64,000 bases of DNA from Channallabes apus (GCA_030522415.1 CM060113.1:11852065-11916064); one strand, 5' to 3'; positions 10,586 to 21,462 are shown, counted from the stretch's first letter. A program made the numbers and translations. The notes: generated by a model from the sequence alone, not told the origin.

Positions 10586-11406
10586 TATATGAAAATAATA
10601 TATAATTAATACAATTTCCCCCTATACTATATGTTTTTTTTATATAGATTATTTTATAATCAAATTCGTTTGGTGCAATTTGTAAATCATAAACCTATTA
10701 ATTTATGTTGTAATATAATATTTGATAGAGGTTATGTTGGGGAGGGGGGTGCAATCCGTGGCAGGGAGGCTTTTTAGCGCATAACACCGGTACGCAGCGT
10801 TTCTGAAAGATTTAGCTCCAGCAGGCTGTAACAGGAGAAGATCTAAAATTATTTTTATTTGTAAAAACTTCTCTGTCCACTCCGGAGCAAGAAAATATGC
10901 GATTTGTGTGTTTATTTCTTGATAAACAAATGAGATAATTTCGGTTCACCTCCAGTGCTCAAATATGGTCGGCGAGTGCGAGTGACGTCACTCCCATACA
11001 ATCCCGCCCCACAGTATAGACCCGCCCCTGACGCTGATTGACAGGTTTCTGTGTAACGTGTTGGAAATGCAATTGCAAATGGATTAGCGATTGCGTTTGA
11101 ATTTTGGCCGGCTTGACGCGCGGCGCAGAGAAAGTGAAAAAGCAAATGTGGTAATTGATTTTGCTATTTAAATATGACAGGTTCATGACGTGTAAGACCT
11201 GGGAAATACAAATGCAAATGGACTTTGTTTTTTCATTTGAAATTTGGCAGTCAGTGTGCGCTCTCAAAGGCGAATCAGCAAACGGTAATGCAAAGTTTGC
11301 AATTGCATTTGAATTATGGCACACTTTGTGCGTCCACATCTGGGAAACGCAATTGCAAATGCAATTTGCAATTGCATTTGAATATTGTCCGCGATATCGT
11401 TCCATA
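10586..11406. repeat. Right arm of the fold-back element
   Basis: Inverted counterpart of 8168-8997. Differences are scattered substitutions and short indels, for example one missing stretch near 10895 relative to the left arm. The 173-residue minus-strand frame at 10959-11480 is the mirror of the accidental frame in the left arm. Confidence 0.85.
10983..11028 (-). promoter_or_regulatory. Promoter-like block: CRE and two GC boxes, right arm
   Basis: Mirror of the left-arm block: TGACGTCA at 10983-10990, CCCGCCCC at 11003-11010 and 11021-11028. All three motifs are kept without change in both arms. Confidence 0.45.
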
Positions 11407-11561
11407 GGCTGTAGTTCCAACCACGTAAGTTTGCGACGCTGTTTGCGAATGTTCGTTTGAACTATGGTTTCGGGAAACACCTACTGTAGTTGTTGAACTA
11501 TGTTGGTAACGACGGAACTTGCGACCATAGTTGGCTAACGATGCTTTTGGGAAACGCACCC

Positions 11562-12319
11562 CAGTGCGATAATATGAAGCCTAACATTAGCAAAGCTCAT
11601 CTCAGTACTGTCAGGATAACATTAAGTAGAAACAATCCAGCCTCACACATAACACTAACTGTCTAAAATACCTTTAAGCTAACTGAAACATATTTTATTA
11701 TTAAAATAAATAAACTTACCCAGAATAAAGAGTCGACAAAACAGTGTTGCAGTTTGATAGTGTCAGTCTGGCGGTGGAATGTGATGGTTTTACCAAATCA
11801 TGTGATTGCAGCTCAGGGAAGGTAAATTACAACTTGAGTTTTTTTTAGTTTATTCAATTCAACTCAAAAGTTTTCAAGAACACAATGTTACCTGTTTCTC
11901 AACAAATACTATAAGAAGTCAGGCCAACAATACAATATTAATTCATTCAACATTTATCTAGTTGGACTTTTTACATTAGTAGAAACTCTCATCTAATAAC
12001 ATGCCTACCAACAAGGGAAGGGTGGAGCAAGCATGTGCTCCCTCCAATGCATGTACTGTAAAGTCAATCTTTTTTCAGCTGCCACTGATGCAGTGTCACA
12101 CTACAGTGTAAGAGTAAACCAGTTGTTTGTTCTTGTTACTTTCTTGTGACTGGTATTGGACTATTGGATAGGTATTGGATTTGTGATAAAGAAAAGGGTT
12201 ATATTTTAGTAAATATGTGAGTGACCAGAGCTGACATGTTGAATACTACAGGATCAAAATGTTTTATGCACTGAATCCTCTTAATTAACACATTATCACT
12301 GATTATTAATTATACAGTA
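11562..12319. other. Unique DNA, nothing recognised
   Basis: No gene, repeat or RNA motif was recognised in this AT-rich stretch. Confidence 0.5.
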
Positions 12320-12591
12320 TACTAATAAACTGGTGACAGGATCATGGGCATCCAAGGCTCACCCATGCCGATGCTGATACCACAAAAAGACACTGCGGGA
12401 TACTGTAAATCGCTCAAAAAAGTCACACATGGAATGCACTGGACAAAGTAGTCAAATCTACCACACAACCCACAGCACCCAAACGATCCATCAATAAGGT
12501 CCTGGGGCCAGAGCTGCCCATGCAGCATGAGTGTAACCTACACAAAACTGGACATAATGTTTTGCGTTGTAATGTTATGGCTGATTGGTGC
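12320..12591 (+). mobile_element. Tc1-like element fragment, internally deleted
   Basis: The segment reading gtgacaggatcatgggcatc, followed by caaggctcacccatg, matches the 5' coding region of a common fish Tc1-like family. It jumps directly to the 3' end, finishing in taatgttatggctgattgg, the terminal inverted repeat of that family. No frame survives. Related fragments lie at about 16905-17150, 21180-21462, 28030-28085 and 56311-56696. Confidence 0.65.
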
Positions 12592-14712
12592 ATATCCTTG
12601 AATGATCCTCATGTGAGGGCCATTAGGTATAATTGTTTTGCCAATGTCTTTCTGTTTGACGATGTTGATTAAGTTCATAGTTATCAGGTGCTAATAAAGA
12701 GAAACAGTGCAGAAACCATACAGAAAATGCAATGTACACAATAGTACAGTCCAGGTCTCAAGAGGCTATAAAAAGTAGATGCTTCTAATGGGCTAAAATG
12801 TCTTTCTACAAGTAAGAAAATAAAATCACATAAAATTAACATTTTAAAATTTTACCATCTTAAAACAGAACTCATTTAGGATAATGACTACTTACTGTAA
12901 AATGGACACTATAATTTTATAAAGATATTACTCTGGCTAAAAAACTAACTAAATAAAATAAATAAAGTTTTAAAAACACTGCAAATATACGCATCACTGC
13001 AAGGCTTGTGGGCACATTTAACAAATCAGTGCCAGCCATACAATCTGTTTCTATTATGTCCCCCTCCACCCCTCATTTTGGGCTCTGCCTCAGGGGTTTG
13101 CCCCAGTAGACTTTATTGAATGAGCCAGTGCTAATTAATGACAATTTCTGCAACAGAGGGACCAAAAATATTTAACTCCATCCATGGAGAGCATAACTAA
13201 ACAGATGGAGACAGTATAATCTGCTTCTTATCTGAAGGTAATAATTGTACAGTATAGGGCATGAAGTCTCCCAGTGGATTATGAAATGATAAATAAAAGT
13301 TTATGGTGGATGGAAAAGACTGCATTCTCTTTATGAAGATACAGATATAGAAATGTTTTTTTTTTCTTTTCTCTGTCTTGCCATTTTCTAACCATCATGA
13401 GCAGACACTGTTACCATGGTAACCCAACTACTTAGGTATAATTTGTCTTTGTAAATAGAAGCCCAGTTCATACTCAAATGCTAAAGGTTCCTCAGCAAGA
13501 CAAAAAAGCAACTAACCAAAGGGCTTGGGGAAAAAATTCAATTGTTTGAGACTCTTTTAATTAATTTAACACTAATCACCAGTCGACACTCTTTCATACT
13601 CAAATGGAATAATACTTGGTCTTTGTTAATTAGATTAAACTACACTTTTTTTTCTATCCTGACTACCTTCAGCTATAGATCTGGGAATTGATTAGGCTTG
13701 GAAATTTTTAATCTCTTTCAAATCACCAGAGGGAAATCCAAGAAAATGATGGCATGCAAAGGCTCCAAAAATAGTTATTGCCCAGTCTCCAAAGAGAAAT
13801 CACTACAGAAATATATTTGCATGTGATTAACTTTAGGGTAATTACTGTGCATTATTACTGACTGATGATAACTCAAGACTGTAATAAATGCATAATGTAT
13901 ACCAATATTTTTTTCCTGTTAGAGTTCTGCTGTAGTATTTAACACATGTATCAAATAACTTAGGGGCATAACCAGGTCTTGTTGAAAAGGTCTTAACAGT
14001 GATGTGTCTTTTTTTTTTTTTTTTTCCAAACAGAACTCACTGGCTCCTGGGAAACTAAATTTAAAGTGTTCTTAAATGTGTTTTTTTATCCACTCACCAT
14101 TGTAAACAAAACACAGTCTAGAGATTGTGAGAGTGCAATTCCCCATTGCCTTTCTTTAAGTACTTTAGACAATTTGGTGGCTGGACTGCCACATGCCACT
14201 TTTGTTGTTCTGAAACCTTTGATTATGGCTTTAAAACGCAGTGCCCAAGGGAAAGTGCTCTATTACCTGCCTCAATTCTTGTGGACACTCATTCATTTGT
14301 GGTGAGATGTGGTGTGTGAGTAAGACAAGATGAGTGAGGGGATATTTAGCAAGCAGTTGAGACTCTGTGTGACCTTTGAATTGCCTCTTGGCAAAAGCTG
14401 CTCTGTGCTTGTCCAGTCCCTAGACAGACCAGACTGTGGAAAAGATGTTGTGACATGGAAGGTAAAAAGGAATTTTCACAGCAAAAACAAGCACAATGAA
14501 GATCTTAAACATTCCTCCAACTTTTATATTCTTTCTGTAAACGGCATTGCTTTGCTTTGAATGGATTGTATTTGAATGACATGGCTGAATATTTTGATGG
14601 GTTTGGCATTTTCATTTTAGACTTTTTGATTCCTTAGTCAAGAACATGTTTTTCTTTAAAGTTTACATCACAGTTGAAATATTCAGGTAAAACGTGTTAA
14701 AAAGTTAATTTA
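12592..14712. other. Unique repeat-poor DNA with a perfect X-box
   Basis: No exon or transposon was recognised. Two open frames near 14066-14560 resemble nothing I know and lack convincing features, so they are not called genes. Sequence complexity is normal at 13060-13900, and a canonical RFX-type palindrome lies at 13410-13423. Confidence 0.5.
13410..13423. promoter_or_regulatory. Perfect X-box palindrome (RFX-type site)
   Basis: GTTACCATGGTAAC is a perfect 14-bp palindrome matching the RFX transcription-factor consensus of two GTTRCC half-sites. It is in non-repetitive DNA. Function as an enhancer element is inference from the motif. Confidence 0.5.
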
Positions 14713-14995
14713 TTTCAGTATTGCAACTTAAAAGGTGAAACGAATATATGAGGTAGACTCATTACATGCAAAGCAAGATAGTTCAAGCCATGATTTGTAA
14801 TAATTGAGATGATTATGGCTTACAGCTCGTGAGAACCCCAAATCCACAATCTCAGAATATTTGACTATTGTGAAAAGGTTCAATATTCTAGGCTTAAAGT
14901 GTCCCACTCTAATCAGCTAATTAAGCCATAAGACCTGCAAAGGGTTTCTGAGCCTTTAAATTGTCTCTCAGTCTGGTTCAGTAGGAAGCGCAATC

Positions 14996-15880
14996 ATGGG
15001 AAAGACTGCTGGCTTGACAGTTGTGCAGAAAACCATCATTGACATCCTCCATAAGGAGGGAAAGCCTCAAAAGGTAATTGCAAAAGAAGTTGGATGTTCC
15101 CAAAGTGCTGTATCAACGCACATTAATGGAAAGTTATGTGGAATGGAAAAGTGTGGAAGAAAAAAGTGCACAAGCAGCAGGAATGACAGACGCCTGAAGA
15201 GAAAAAGGCCATTCAAAAGTGTTGGGGACTTTCACTGAGGCTGGAGTAAGTGCATCAAGAGCCACCACACACAGATGGATCCTGGGATAAAGATAAAAAG
15301 AACTGGTCTGTTGATCAGTGGTTCAAAGTCCTCTTTTCTGATGAGAGCAACTTTTGCATCTCATTTGGAAACAAAGGACCCAGAGTCTAGAGGAAGAATG
15401 GGGAGGCACACACTGCAAGATGCTTGAAGTCCAGTGTGAAGTTTCCACAGTCTGTGTTGATTTGGGAAGCCATGTCATCTGCTGGTGTTGGTCCACTCTG
15501 ATTCATTAAGTCCAGGGTCAACACAGCCATCTACTGTACCAGGAGATTTTGGAGGACTTCATGCTTCCTTCTGCAAAAGGGGATGGGGATGCTGACTTCA
15601 TTTTCTAGCAGGACTTGGCACCTGCCCAAAGCACCAAAACTTGGTTCAATGACCATTACTGCGCTTGATTGGCCAGCAAACTCGCCTGACCTGAACCCCA
15701 TAGAGAATTTATGGGGCATTGCCAAGAGAAAAATGAGGGACATGAGTCCAAACAATGCAAAAGAGCTGAGAGCCGCTATTGAAGCATCTTGGTCTTCCAT
15801 AACACCTCAGCAGTGCCACAGGCTGATAGCTTCCATGCCATTGAGGCAGTAATTGCTGCGAAAGGGGCGCAAACCAAGTA
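14996..15880 (+). pseudogene. Tc1-family transposase, degenerate
   Basis: The gene opens with MGKTAGLTVVQKTIIDILHK at 14996. The first helix-turn-helix contains VGCSQSAVSTHI. The reading frame breaks after residue 80 (about 15230). Later pieces still show FSDESNFCI (first catalytic Asp, near 15340), a QDLAPAQS segment (second Asp, near 15608) preceded by a stop, and [11 protein letters not shown] (the Glu, near 15690-15720). The last block, reading to about 15880, aligns with the family's C-terminal end. At least three frameshifts and stops separate these blocks, and an internal deletion near 15270-15290 removes part of the linker. The gene is dead; the transposon ends are better preserved than the coding region. 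Confidence 0.85.
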
Positions 15881-16440
15881 CAGTGGAACCTCGGATTACG
15901 AGCATAATTCGTTCCGGAAGCAGGCTCGTATTCCAAAACACTCGTAAACCAAATTTAATTTTCCCATAGGAAATAATGGAAACTCAAATTATTCTTTCTA
16001 CAGCCCAAAAAAATAAATACATAAAAATAATTAACACAAAATATAAAGTAAAAATAAAACAAATTAACCTGCACTTTACCTTTAAAAGAAAGTAAAAATA
16101 AATCCTGACAGATTTGTTTCCGTTTGTGCACGCAGGCGCTGTGTGTGTGTGTAAAATGTGCGTGCACACACACACACGCACACACACAGCGCGCATGTGT
16201 ATTCACCCAGCAGGGGAGACTATTACCTACAATTCCGCAGCGCAAGAGAGAGAAAAAACGTTGGCTCAGTTGTGATGCCTTGACGCTCGGCGTCAAAACA
16301 AGAAGCGCGTGCGTTATACATGATACTCTGTGCTCGTAAACTAAGACATTGCTCGTTTTTCAAGTCAAAATTTATTAAAAATCGTGGTCGTCTTGCAGAA
16401 CACTCGTAAACCGCGTTATTCGTAATACACGGTTCCACTG
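15881..16440. mobile_element. TA-flanked MITE with CAGTGGAACC ends
   Basis: The element begins CAGTGGAACCTCGGATTACG and ends GGTTCCACTG, flanked by TA at 15879-15880 and 16441-16442. The subterminal motif ACTCGTAAACC is repeated near both ends. The TA target and the CAGTGG start suggest a pogo/Tigger-like non-autonomous family; this is remembered resemblance. A GT/CA-rich microsatellite lies at about 16137-16200. Confidence 0.8.
16137..16200. repeat. GT/CA microsatellite in the MITE
   Basis: An interrupted (GT)n then (CA)n arrangement that can itself fold back. It makes several spurious open frames on both strands. Confidence 0.9.
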
Positions 16441-16904
16441 TACTGAGTACATGTGTACATGTTCTATGTTCAATCCTTGTTTTATTAATTGCATGTAATA
16501 TTCAAAATTTCTGAGATTGTGGATTTGGGGTTTTCATCTCAATTATGACAAATCACAGCTTGGACTATCTTGCTTTGCACGTAATGAGTCAATCTCATAT
16601 ATTAGTTTCACCTTTTAAGGTGCTTTATTGAAATACATGACCTTTTGCATGATATTCTAATTTTTAAAATTTCACCTGTATATACAGTACTTACAGTATA
16701 TACGTTTTTTGTGGAGTGGTATTTATCCATTGAAACAATAGGGTGCTACAAATCTTTATTGTGAAGATCAAAAGTGACACATGATTTAAATAAGTAAGAC
16801 ACGGCCAAACCACCATTTGGGTCAGTTCATTTAAAGAAAACTAGCTATTAATTAGAAATATGACATTCATAACAATCATACATTTTAATGCAAGTCATTG
16901 AGCC

Positions 16905-17150
16905 TGTGATACCATGATAGGTTGCTCTTGTGCTGCTGGGGCATGGCTTCACAAGACCTCTGGAGTACACTATTGTGTTTGGCCCTGGGGACACACTAAT
17001 GGTGAATCATTTGGGTGTTGTGGGCTGTAGGTCAGGGCCGTCATGAGCCATGGGTGGCCATGCTCCTGTCACCAGATTACTGATATGTGATTGCTAATAG
17101 ATGTTATTCAATTCACCTGGAGTGTTGTGGCTGATCAGTGTATATAACAC
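16905..17150 (-). mobile_element. Tc1-like element, internally deleted, decayed
   Basis: The right side carries gttgtggctgatcagtgtat, the family's terminal repeat, and the complement of gacaggagcatggcc from its 5' coding region. It belongs to the same family as 12320-12591. Confidence 0.6.
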
Positions 17151-17306
17151 TGAACTAAACAGTTACATTTGGGTATTTGACACAATACAGTATGAATAAT
17201 AATGTAAGTTTGCCATTTCTTATTGGATGAGAATATACATTATCTATTAGACCAAAAAATAAATCAAATCAAAACCTACAATTATTACTCCTGATAACCT
17301 TCTTAA

Positions 17307-17860
17307 CCCTGGAAAACCCAGACCACCTTATCCTAATAGGAAATTTATCTCCTTTGGCTGAAATGATGATACAGACCCAGTGAACCCTAAAACAGGTGTT
17401 TGTTTTTTTTAAATTAACCCTTTCCTACTACATGTAATGACATGGGTCATATATGACCCCTTGGGATATCCAGTATGTTTGACCAACTGGTAACTTTCAC
17501 TCATGACATAAAATCAGGAGTTCTTTCTTAGTAAAGAAAGACCAGAGTCTCATTTCAAAATATATTTATTGATTTTAACTTTTCATCAATGACTATGCAC
17601 ATAAAATTTTGTTCTAAGGCAGGAACTAAAAACACTGGCATCAGCTTTTGTATCACCAAATAAAAAGCACAGTAGCAGCCATGTTTGATGTGAAAAAAAT
17701 CAGGTTAGTTCAGTCAGTTACCACTAAATGTCAGTGTTATGGGTTCACATAGGGCACACTGGGTTGTAATGCAAAAAGAAATCTTTACTTTGGTGTGTGG
17801 GTTGAATATGACGATGAAATAAAAGTCTGGGTCAAATATGACCCCATGGGTTCTCCAGGG
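17307..17860. mobile_element. TTAA-target element (piggyBac- or Kolobok-like MITE)
   Basis: Inverted ends CCCTGGAAAACCCA and TGGGTTCTCCAGGG are flanked by TTAA on both sides (17303-17306 and 17861-17864). Subterminal GGGTCATATATGACCCC and GGTCAAATATGACCCC blocks lie near both ends. No coding capacity remains. Confidence 0.85.
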
Positions 17861-18059
17861 TTAATTTAAGTAGCAACAATAACAAAAATTTAAAGAAAGA
17901 AAGAAAGTCATCATCTACCTACAAAATTAAGAAAATCTTCTTGTGCTATAGTGGTAGTTGGTGAAAAGGTTAAAAACTATTGATTACTGGTTAATGGCAT
18001 CATTAAAAACACAAGTATGTACTGTGTATGCAGAGCTGTCTACAAAAGACAATTATACA

Positions 18060-19090
18060 CTGCAAAGGCAAAAATGTCACACGCTAATGCCTTTTGACTT
18101 GGCATAATTTTGATAAGCTTGTGCAATGTCACAACATTTATTTTTCTTCATAGACACAATAATTTCTCTCCAGGATCTGATATTGATGACAGGAAAGTCA
18201 GACTGCTGTGGAAAGTCTTTTCCACCACATCCCAAAGATTCTCAAAGGGGTTAAGGTCTGGACTCCATGTGTGTTCAATCAATGTGTGAAAATTATATTT
18301 CATGCTACCTGAACCACTTTTTCACAATTTGACCCAGATGAATTATCATCTTGGAGAATGCCCGTGCCATAAGGGAAGAAAAAAGATCCATTTATGGAAA
18401 AACCTGGTTATTCAGTATATTCTGGTAGTCAGCTAGAATTTTGTTTGGACACATAATGTTGCTGAACCTAAACCTGATCAACAGAAGAAACCACAGACTT
18501 GTACAGTAGGCTCTAGATCAGGGGTGTCCATCTCATTTTAGGGTGAGGGCCGGATGAGAAGAAATGTGACCATGTGCGGGCCAGATTTGTTTTTTTAATC
18601 ATAGTGCATCAAATTACAACAAATACACTATATTCTGTAAAACTGCATTTAACAAGTCCTCAGAAACTGTTTATTATCACTTTTTTTTAGACTTTATTTA
18701 ATACTACTACTAATAATAATAAGGATAATAAAAAAGATTTGATATTTAATATTATTGTTCAAATCATCTCGCAGTACTGGATGCATTAGTGGGCCGTATT
18801 CGGCCCGCGGGCCGTATGTTTGACACCCCTGCTCTAGATGGATGCCTTGTTGCACTATGCACTAGAGGGGTACATCACTTCACCTTTCTCTTGTCTTATC
18901 CTGATGCACCCATCATTCTGGAACAGAGTAAATCTGGATTCATGAGACAACATGACCGATGCTCCACATTCCATTCTACAGTATATGCTCCCTAGCAAAT
19001 TAAAACTTTTTTTTAGTGTCACTGTGATCATGAGTGTGTTTCTTAAGGCTATACAGGAATTTAGCCCCAATCCCTTAAGTTCTCTTCACG
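18060..19090 (-). pseudogene. Tc1-like transposase relic, interrupted by a hAT MITE
   Basis: The minus strand shows pieces of a Tc1-type transposase in the right order. SHESRFTLFQNDG, near 18900-18950, corresponds to the first catalytic Asp region (the usual Asp is replaced by His here). An ILQDDNSSG-like segment near 18330-18360 corresponds to the second Asp. A PLRIFGMWWK-like stretch near 18220-18250 corresponds to the region after the Glu motif. Stops and frameshifts are frequent. A 313-bp hAT MITE with a perfect 8-bp duplication sits inside it at 18519-18831, so the relic is older than that insertion. I could not locate clean terminal repeats. Confidence 0.6.
18519..18831. mobile_element. 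hAT-type MITE with 8-bp target duplication
   Basis: Ends CAGGGGTGTC and GACACCCCTG are inverted repeats, and CTCTAGAT is duplicated perfectly on both sides (18511-18518 and 18832-18839). An 8-bp duplication with CAGGGGTG ends is diagnostic of hAT. Internal DNA is AT-rich and non-coding. Confidence 0.93.
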
Positions 19091-19479
19091 TTGTACTGTA
19101 CGTATGAAGAGTAGACACACAGTATCAGTGAGTTCTACTTGTTTTTTTCCCCCCTTTTTTTAATGATTTGATTTTTACTAAGCATTTCAATGATCTCCCA
19201 TCATTCACATTCATGATGATTTCTGACTATATTACTTTCTCAAAGATAATGGTTCACCACTATCCTTCCAGTTCTCAACCCAGCTTTAGTAGTTTTCTTA
19301 GTTGTTTTCTTTTCTTGATGCTGTTTAGCTACTCACTGCATCAGTTAACATATTAATAACATTAATCACAATAATCAGAATCAAAGTAAAGTAATTATTT
19401 AATAGAAAGATATTAACTATTTGCCTGTAATACTTGTATTTATTTATTAATTGATTGATTGGCCAGGCAGTGTCAATTT
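19091..19479. other. Unique AT-rich DNA
   Basis: Nothing was recognised. Confidence 0.5.
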
Positions 19480-20460
19480 AACAAATTGTCAATTGCTATG
19501 CTGGTGACACTTAAAAAAACACATTTCCATATATGTTAAACAATTTATCTTTAAAGTTGAGAACGCTTTTTGTGAAATGTTATGAAAATCCCACATATCA
19601 AACCATTCATTACTCTAAAGTAAGAGGTAAGAGATCATGCAATTTTACCTTGTTACAAGTGAAAAGTGTGAAACAATGTGAATGCTTTAATTAAATATAC
19701 ATTAAGACATGGTGTGACCAGCATGTGTGTGGTGCATGTGCAGAGTGTGATAAGTGCTTTGAGGTAGTTGGGTGCTGGCCTGTTTTGGCCTTGTAGGCAA
19801 GCATCAGAGTTTTAAATCAGATGCGGCAGCTACAAAAAGCCAATGGAGGGAGAAAAGTAACAGGATGGTATGTGAGAATTTAGGAAGATTGAAAACAAGT
19901 CCTGCAACTGCATTCCAAAACAGTAGCTGAGATTGGATAGCAGACAGTGGCAGACCTGCCAGGTGTGAGTTACAGAAGTCCAGTATTGAAATGACAAGGG
20001 ACTGGACAAACATCTTCTAGGTCTATTTCCATATAAATGGATTAATTATTCTGAAGTTGCAAAAACGAAATCAGCATGAGAGTGACAGATTAGCAATGTG
20101 AGCAAAAAAAGACAGTTCGTTGTCCGCAGTTACCTCAATGTTGTGTGCCTGAATGTGCAATCTTAACATTTTCCAGGGTGATCATAAGATCCTGACATAG
20201 AAAATTAATCACCTAGACATAACAGCAGTTCAGTTTTGTTAGGATTAAGTTTCATCTGATGAGCTGGCATCCAAGATAAGATGTCTGCCAGATATGCAGA
20301 GATCTGAGTGGAAACATGAGTGTACATGAGTACTGAACCTTCTGGGACACCAGTGGAGAGCAGATGTCATCCTATGTTGTGCCACAGGCTCCAAGACTTG
20401 TGAGGATGGATAGTCTTATAGCTGACTGTGTATGGAGAGCTGTCTACAACAGGCATTTAT
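19480..20460. repeat. Unclassified fish interspersed repeat, copy A
   Basis: This resembles a long repeat common in fish genomes (the block with gtgctggcctgttttggcc and cagacctgccaggtgtgagt). Its outer parts recur in copy B at 20540-21010: the segment aatcccacatat near 19590 and 20635, and ccacaggctccaagacttg near 20380 against 20876. No coding frame survives, and I cannot name the family. Confidence 0.55.
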
Positions 20461-20539
20461 AAATTCTATAAATTGTTAATTGTTCTGCCTGTGCACAACC
20501 AAATATCTTTAAATCTGCCCCCAAACTGCCATAAATGGT

Positions 20540-21010
20540 AAACAACTCCCCTTTAAAAGGGTGATTTGATGGCTATGTGGGTGTAATCTCTTGCCACAGG
20601 TACATTTTAAAAGCCTGTTGTAAAGGATTGTGAATCCCACATATTGAACCACTCTTCCCTCTCTGGTAAGAGGTTCTTGTGCTCCTTTGAGCTAAGTTGT
20701 GTGTTCCCAATCTTTGAGCAAGGGATCTGGGTCATTTATCTGTATCTTGTATAATTCATTTGATGTACTTTAGAAGAATGAACTCAGAAAGAACAGGAGA
20801 AAACCAAGTACTGAGACTTGTGTGGCACCAGTGATTAGTCTGCATGGAGCAGATGGCATGCCATGCTACTGTATGCCACAGATTCCAAGACTTGGGAGGA
20901 TAGGCAAGAGTCTTGTGTTTGACTGTGTCAAACACTGCTCAAAGGTTAAAGTTCAATCTCATATTTTATTTACTGGTTCAAGAGACCATTTTGATATGAC
21001 CACATGTGTT
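20540..21010. repeat. Unclassified fish interspersed repeat, copy B
   Basis: Shares separated blocks with copy A in the same order but lacks the middle part. This suggests two divergent copies rather than a recent tandem duplication. Confidence 0.5.
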
Positions 21011-21179
21011 GAATTCAAGGCTGAGGAATCTTCCCTGACATTTGTTGCAGGAATTTCTATGTAGTAACAATTTGAAATGCGTTTTCTTTGGCTTTTCCTA
21101 GTTAGAAAACAAAAATTTATTAATTGTACAAAAGTTAATATATTTGTACAATGCACTATAAATAAACTCTAATCAGGCT

Positions 21180-21462
21180 GTCAACCCAGCCTCTAAATTC
21201 TCCAGATCCCTACCTGACCAAGCACCCATGAAATGCATCAGACATAGAAATCTAAACCCCAGAGGCTGCATCCCACTATCCACAGCACCCAAAGGATCCA
21301 CTGCTGTGGTGTGCTGTGGTGCCAGACACCATAGCACACCCCAGTGGTCTTGTGGAGTCCTGCCCTGTGGGGCCAGGGCCATCCAGGCAGCACAAGGGGA
21401 ACCAACACAATACTGGGCATAATGTTTTGCATTGTAATGTTATGGCTGATCAGTGTAGGCAC
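21180..21462 (+). mobile_element. Tc1-like element 3' end, decayed
   Basis: Contains tgccagacaccatagcacac and accaacacaatactgggcat, which match the 3' coding end of the family seen at 12320-12591. It terminates in aatgttatggctgatcagtg, the inverted terminal repeat. Confidence 0.65.

Larger units (their letters stand above)
8168..11406. mobile_element. Fold-back (giant palindromic) element split by a Tc1 at its centre
   Basis: Left arm 8168-8997 and right arm 10586-11406 are inverted copies of each other, about 825 bp each, with only scattered differences. The outer ends TATGGAGCGATATCGCGG and TATGGAACGATATCGCGG face each other. The direct repeat GGCTGT flanks both sides (8162-8167 and 11407-11412). 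The sister Harbinger copy has one GGCTGT (complement at 38251-38256) with no insertion, which confirms an inserted element with a 6-bp duplication. The arms encode no recognisable protein. A 6-bp duplication is unusual; Dada elements give 6-7 bp and hAT gives 8, so I do not assign a superfamily. Confidence 0.85.
6833..11561 (+). mobile_element. Harbinger-type element, copy 1, carrying nested insertions
   Basis: Terminal inverted repeats GGGTGCGTTTCCC and its complement are flanked by a direct CAG (6830-6832 and 11562-11564), the CWG 3-bp duplication of PIF/Harbinger transposons. The same ends, inverted, delimit copy 2 at 38107-41771. Inside is the start of a Myb/SANT-like frame (7346), a tRNA-Gly-like sequence (7507-7573) and a 3.2-kb palindromic insertion (8168-11406). 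Without that insertion the element would be about 1.5 kb, so it is an internally deleted derivative. No DDE transposase remains in this copy. Confidence 0.85.
14713..16633 (+). mobile_element. Tc1-like transposon, decayed, with a nested MITE
   Basis: The ends are inverted repeats of at least 150 bp: left TTTCAGTATTGCAACTTAAAAGG, given here to its key bases TTAAAAGGTGAAAC, and right GTTTCACCTTTTAAGG. They are flanked by TA (14711-14712 and 16634-16635). Long repeats include a second shared block AAATCCACAATCTCAG near the inner edges. A broken transposase gene lies at 14996-15880, and a 560-bp TA-flanked MITE sits at 15881-16440 just after its last codons. Confidence 0.85.

Noticed and set aside
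14066..14560. Two adjacent plus-strand frames that might be host exons
   Set aside because: No domain, no convincing splice sites and no similarity that I recognise; length is within chance for this composition.
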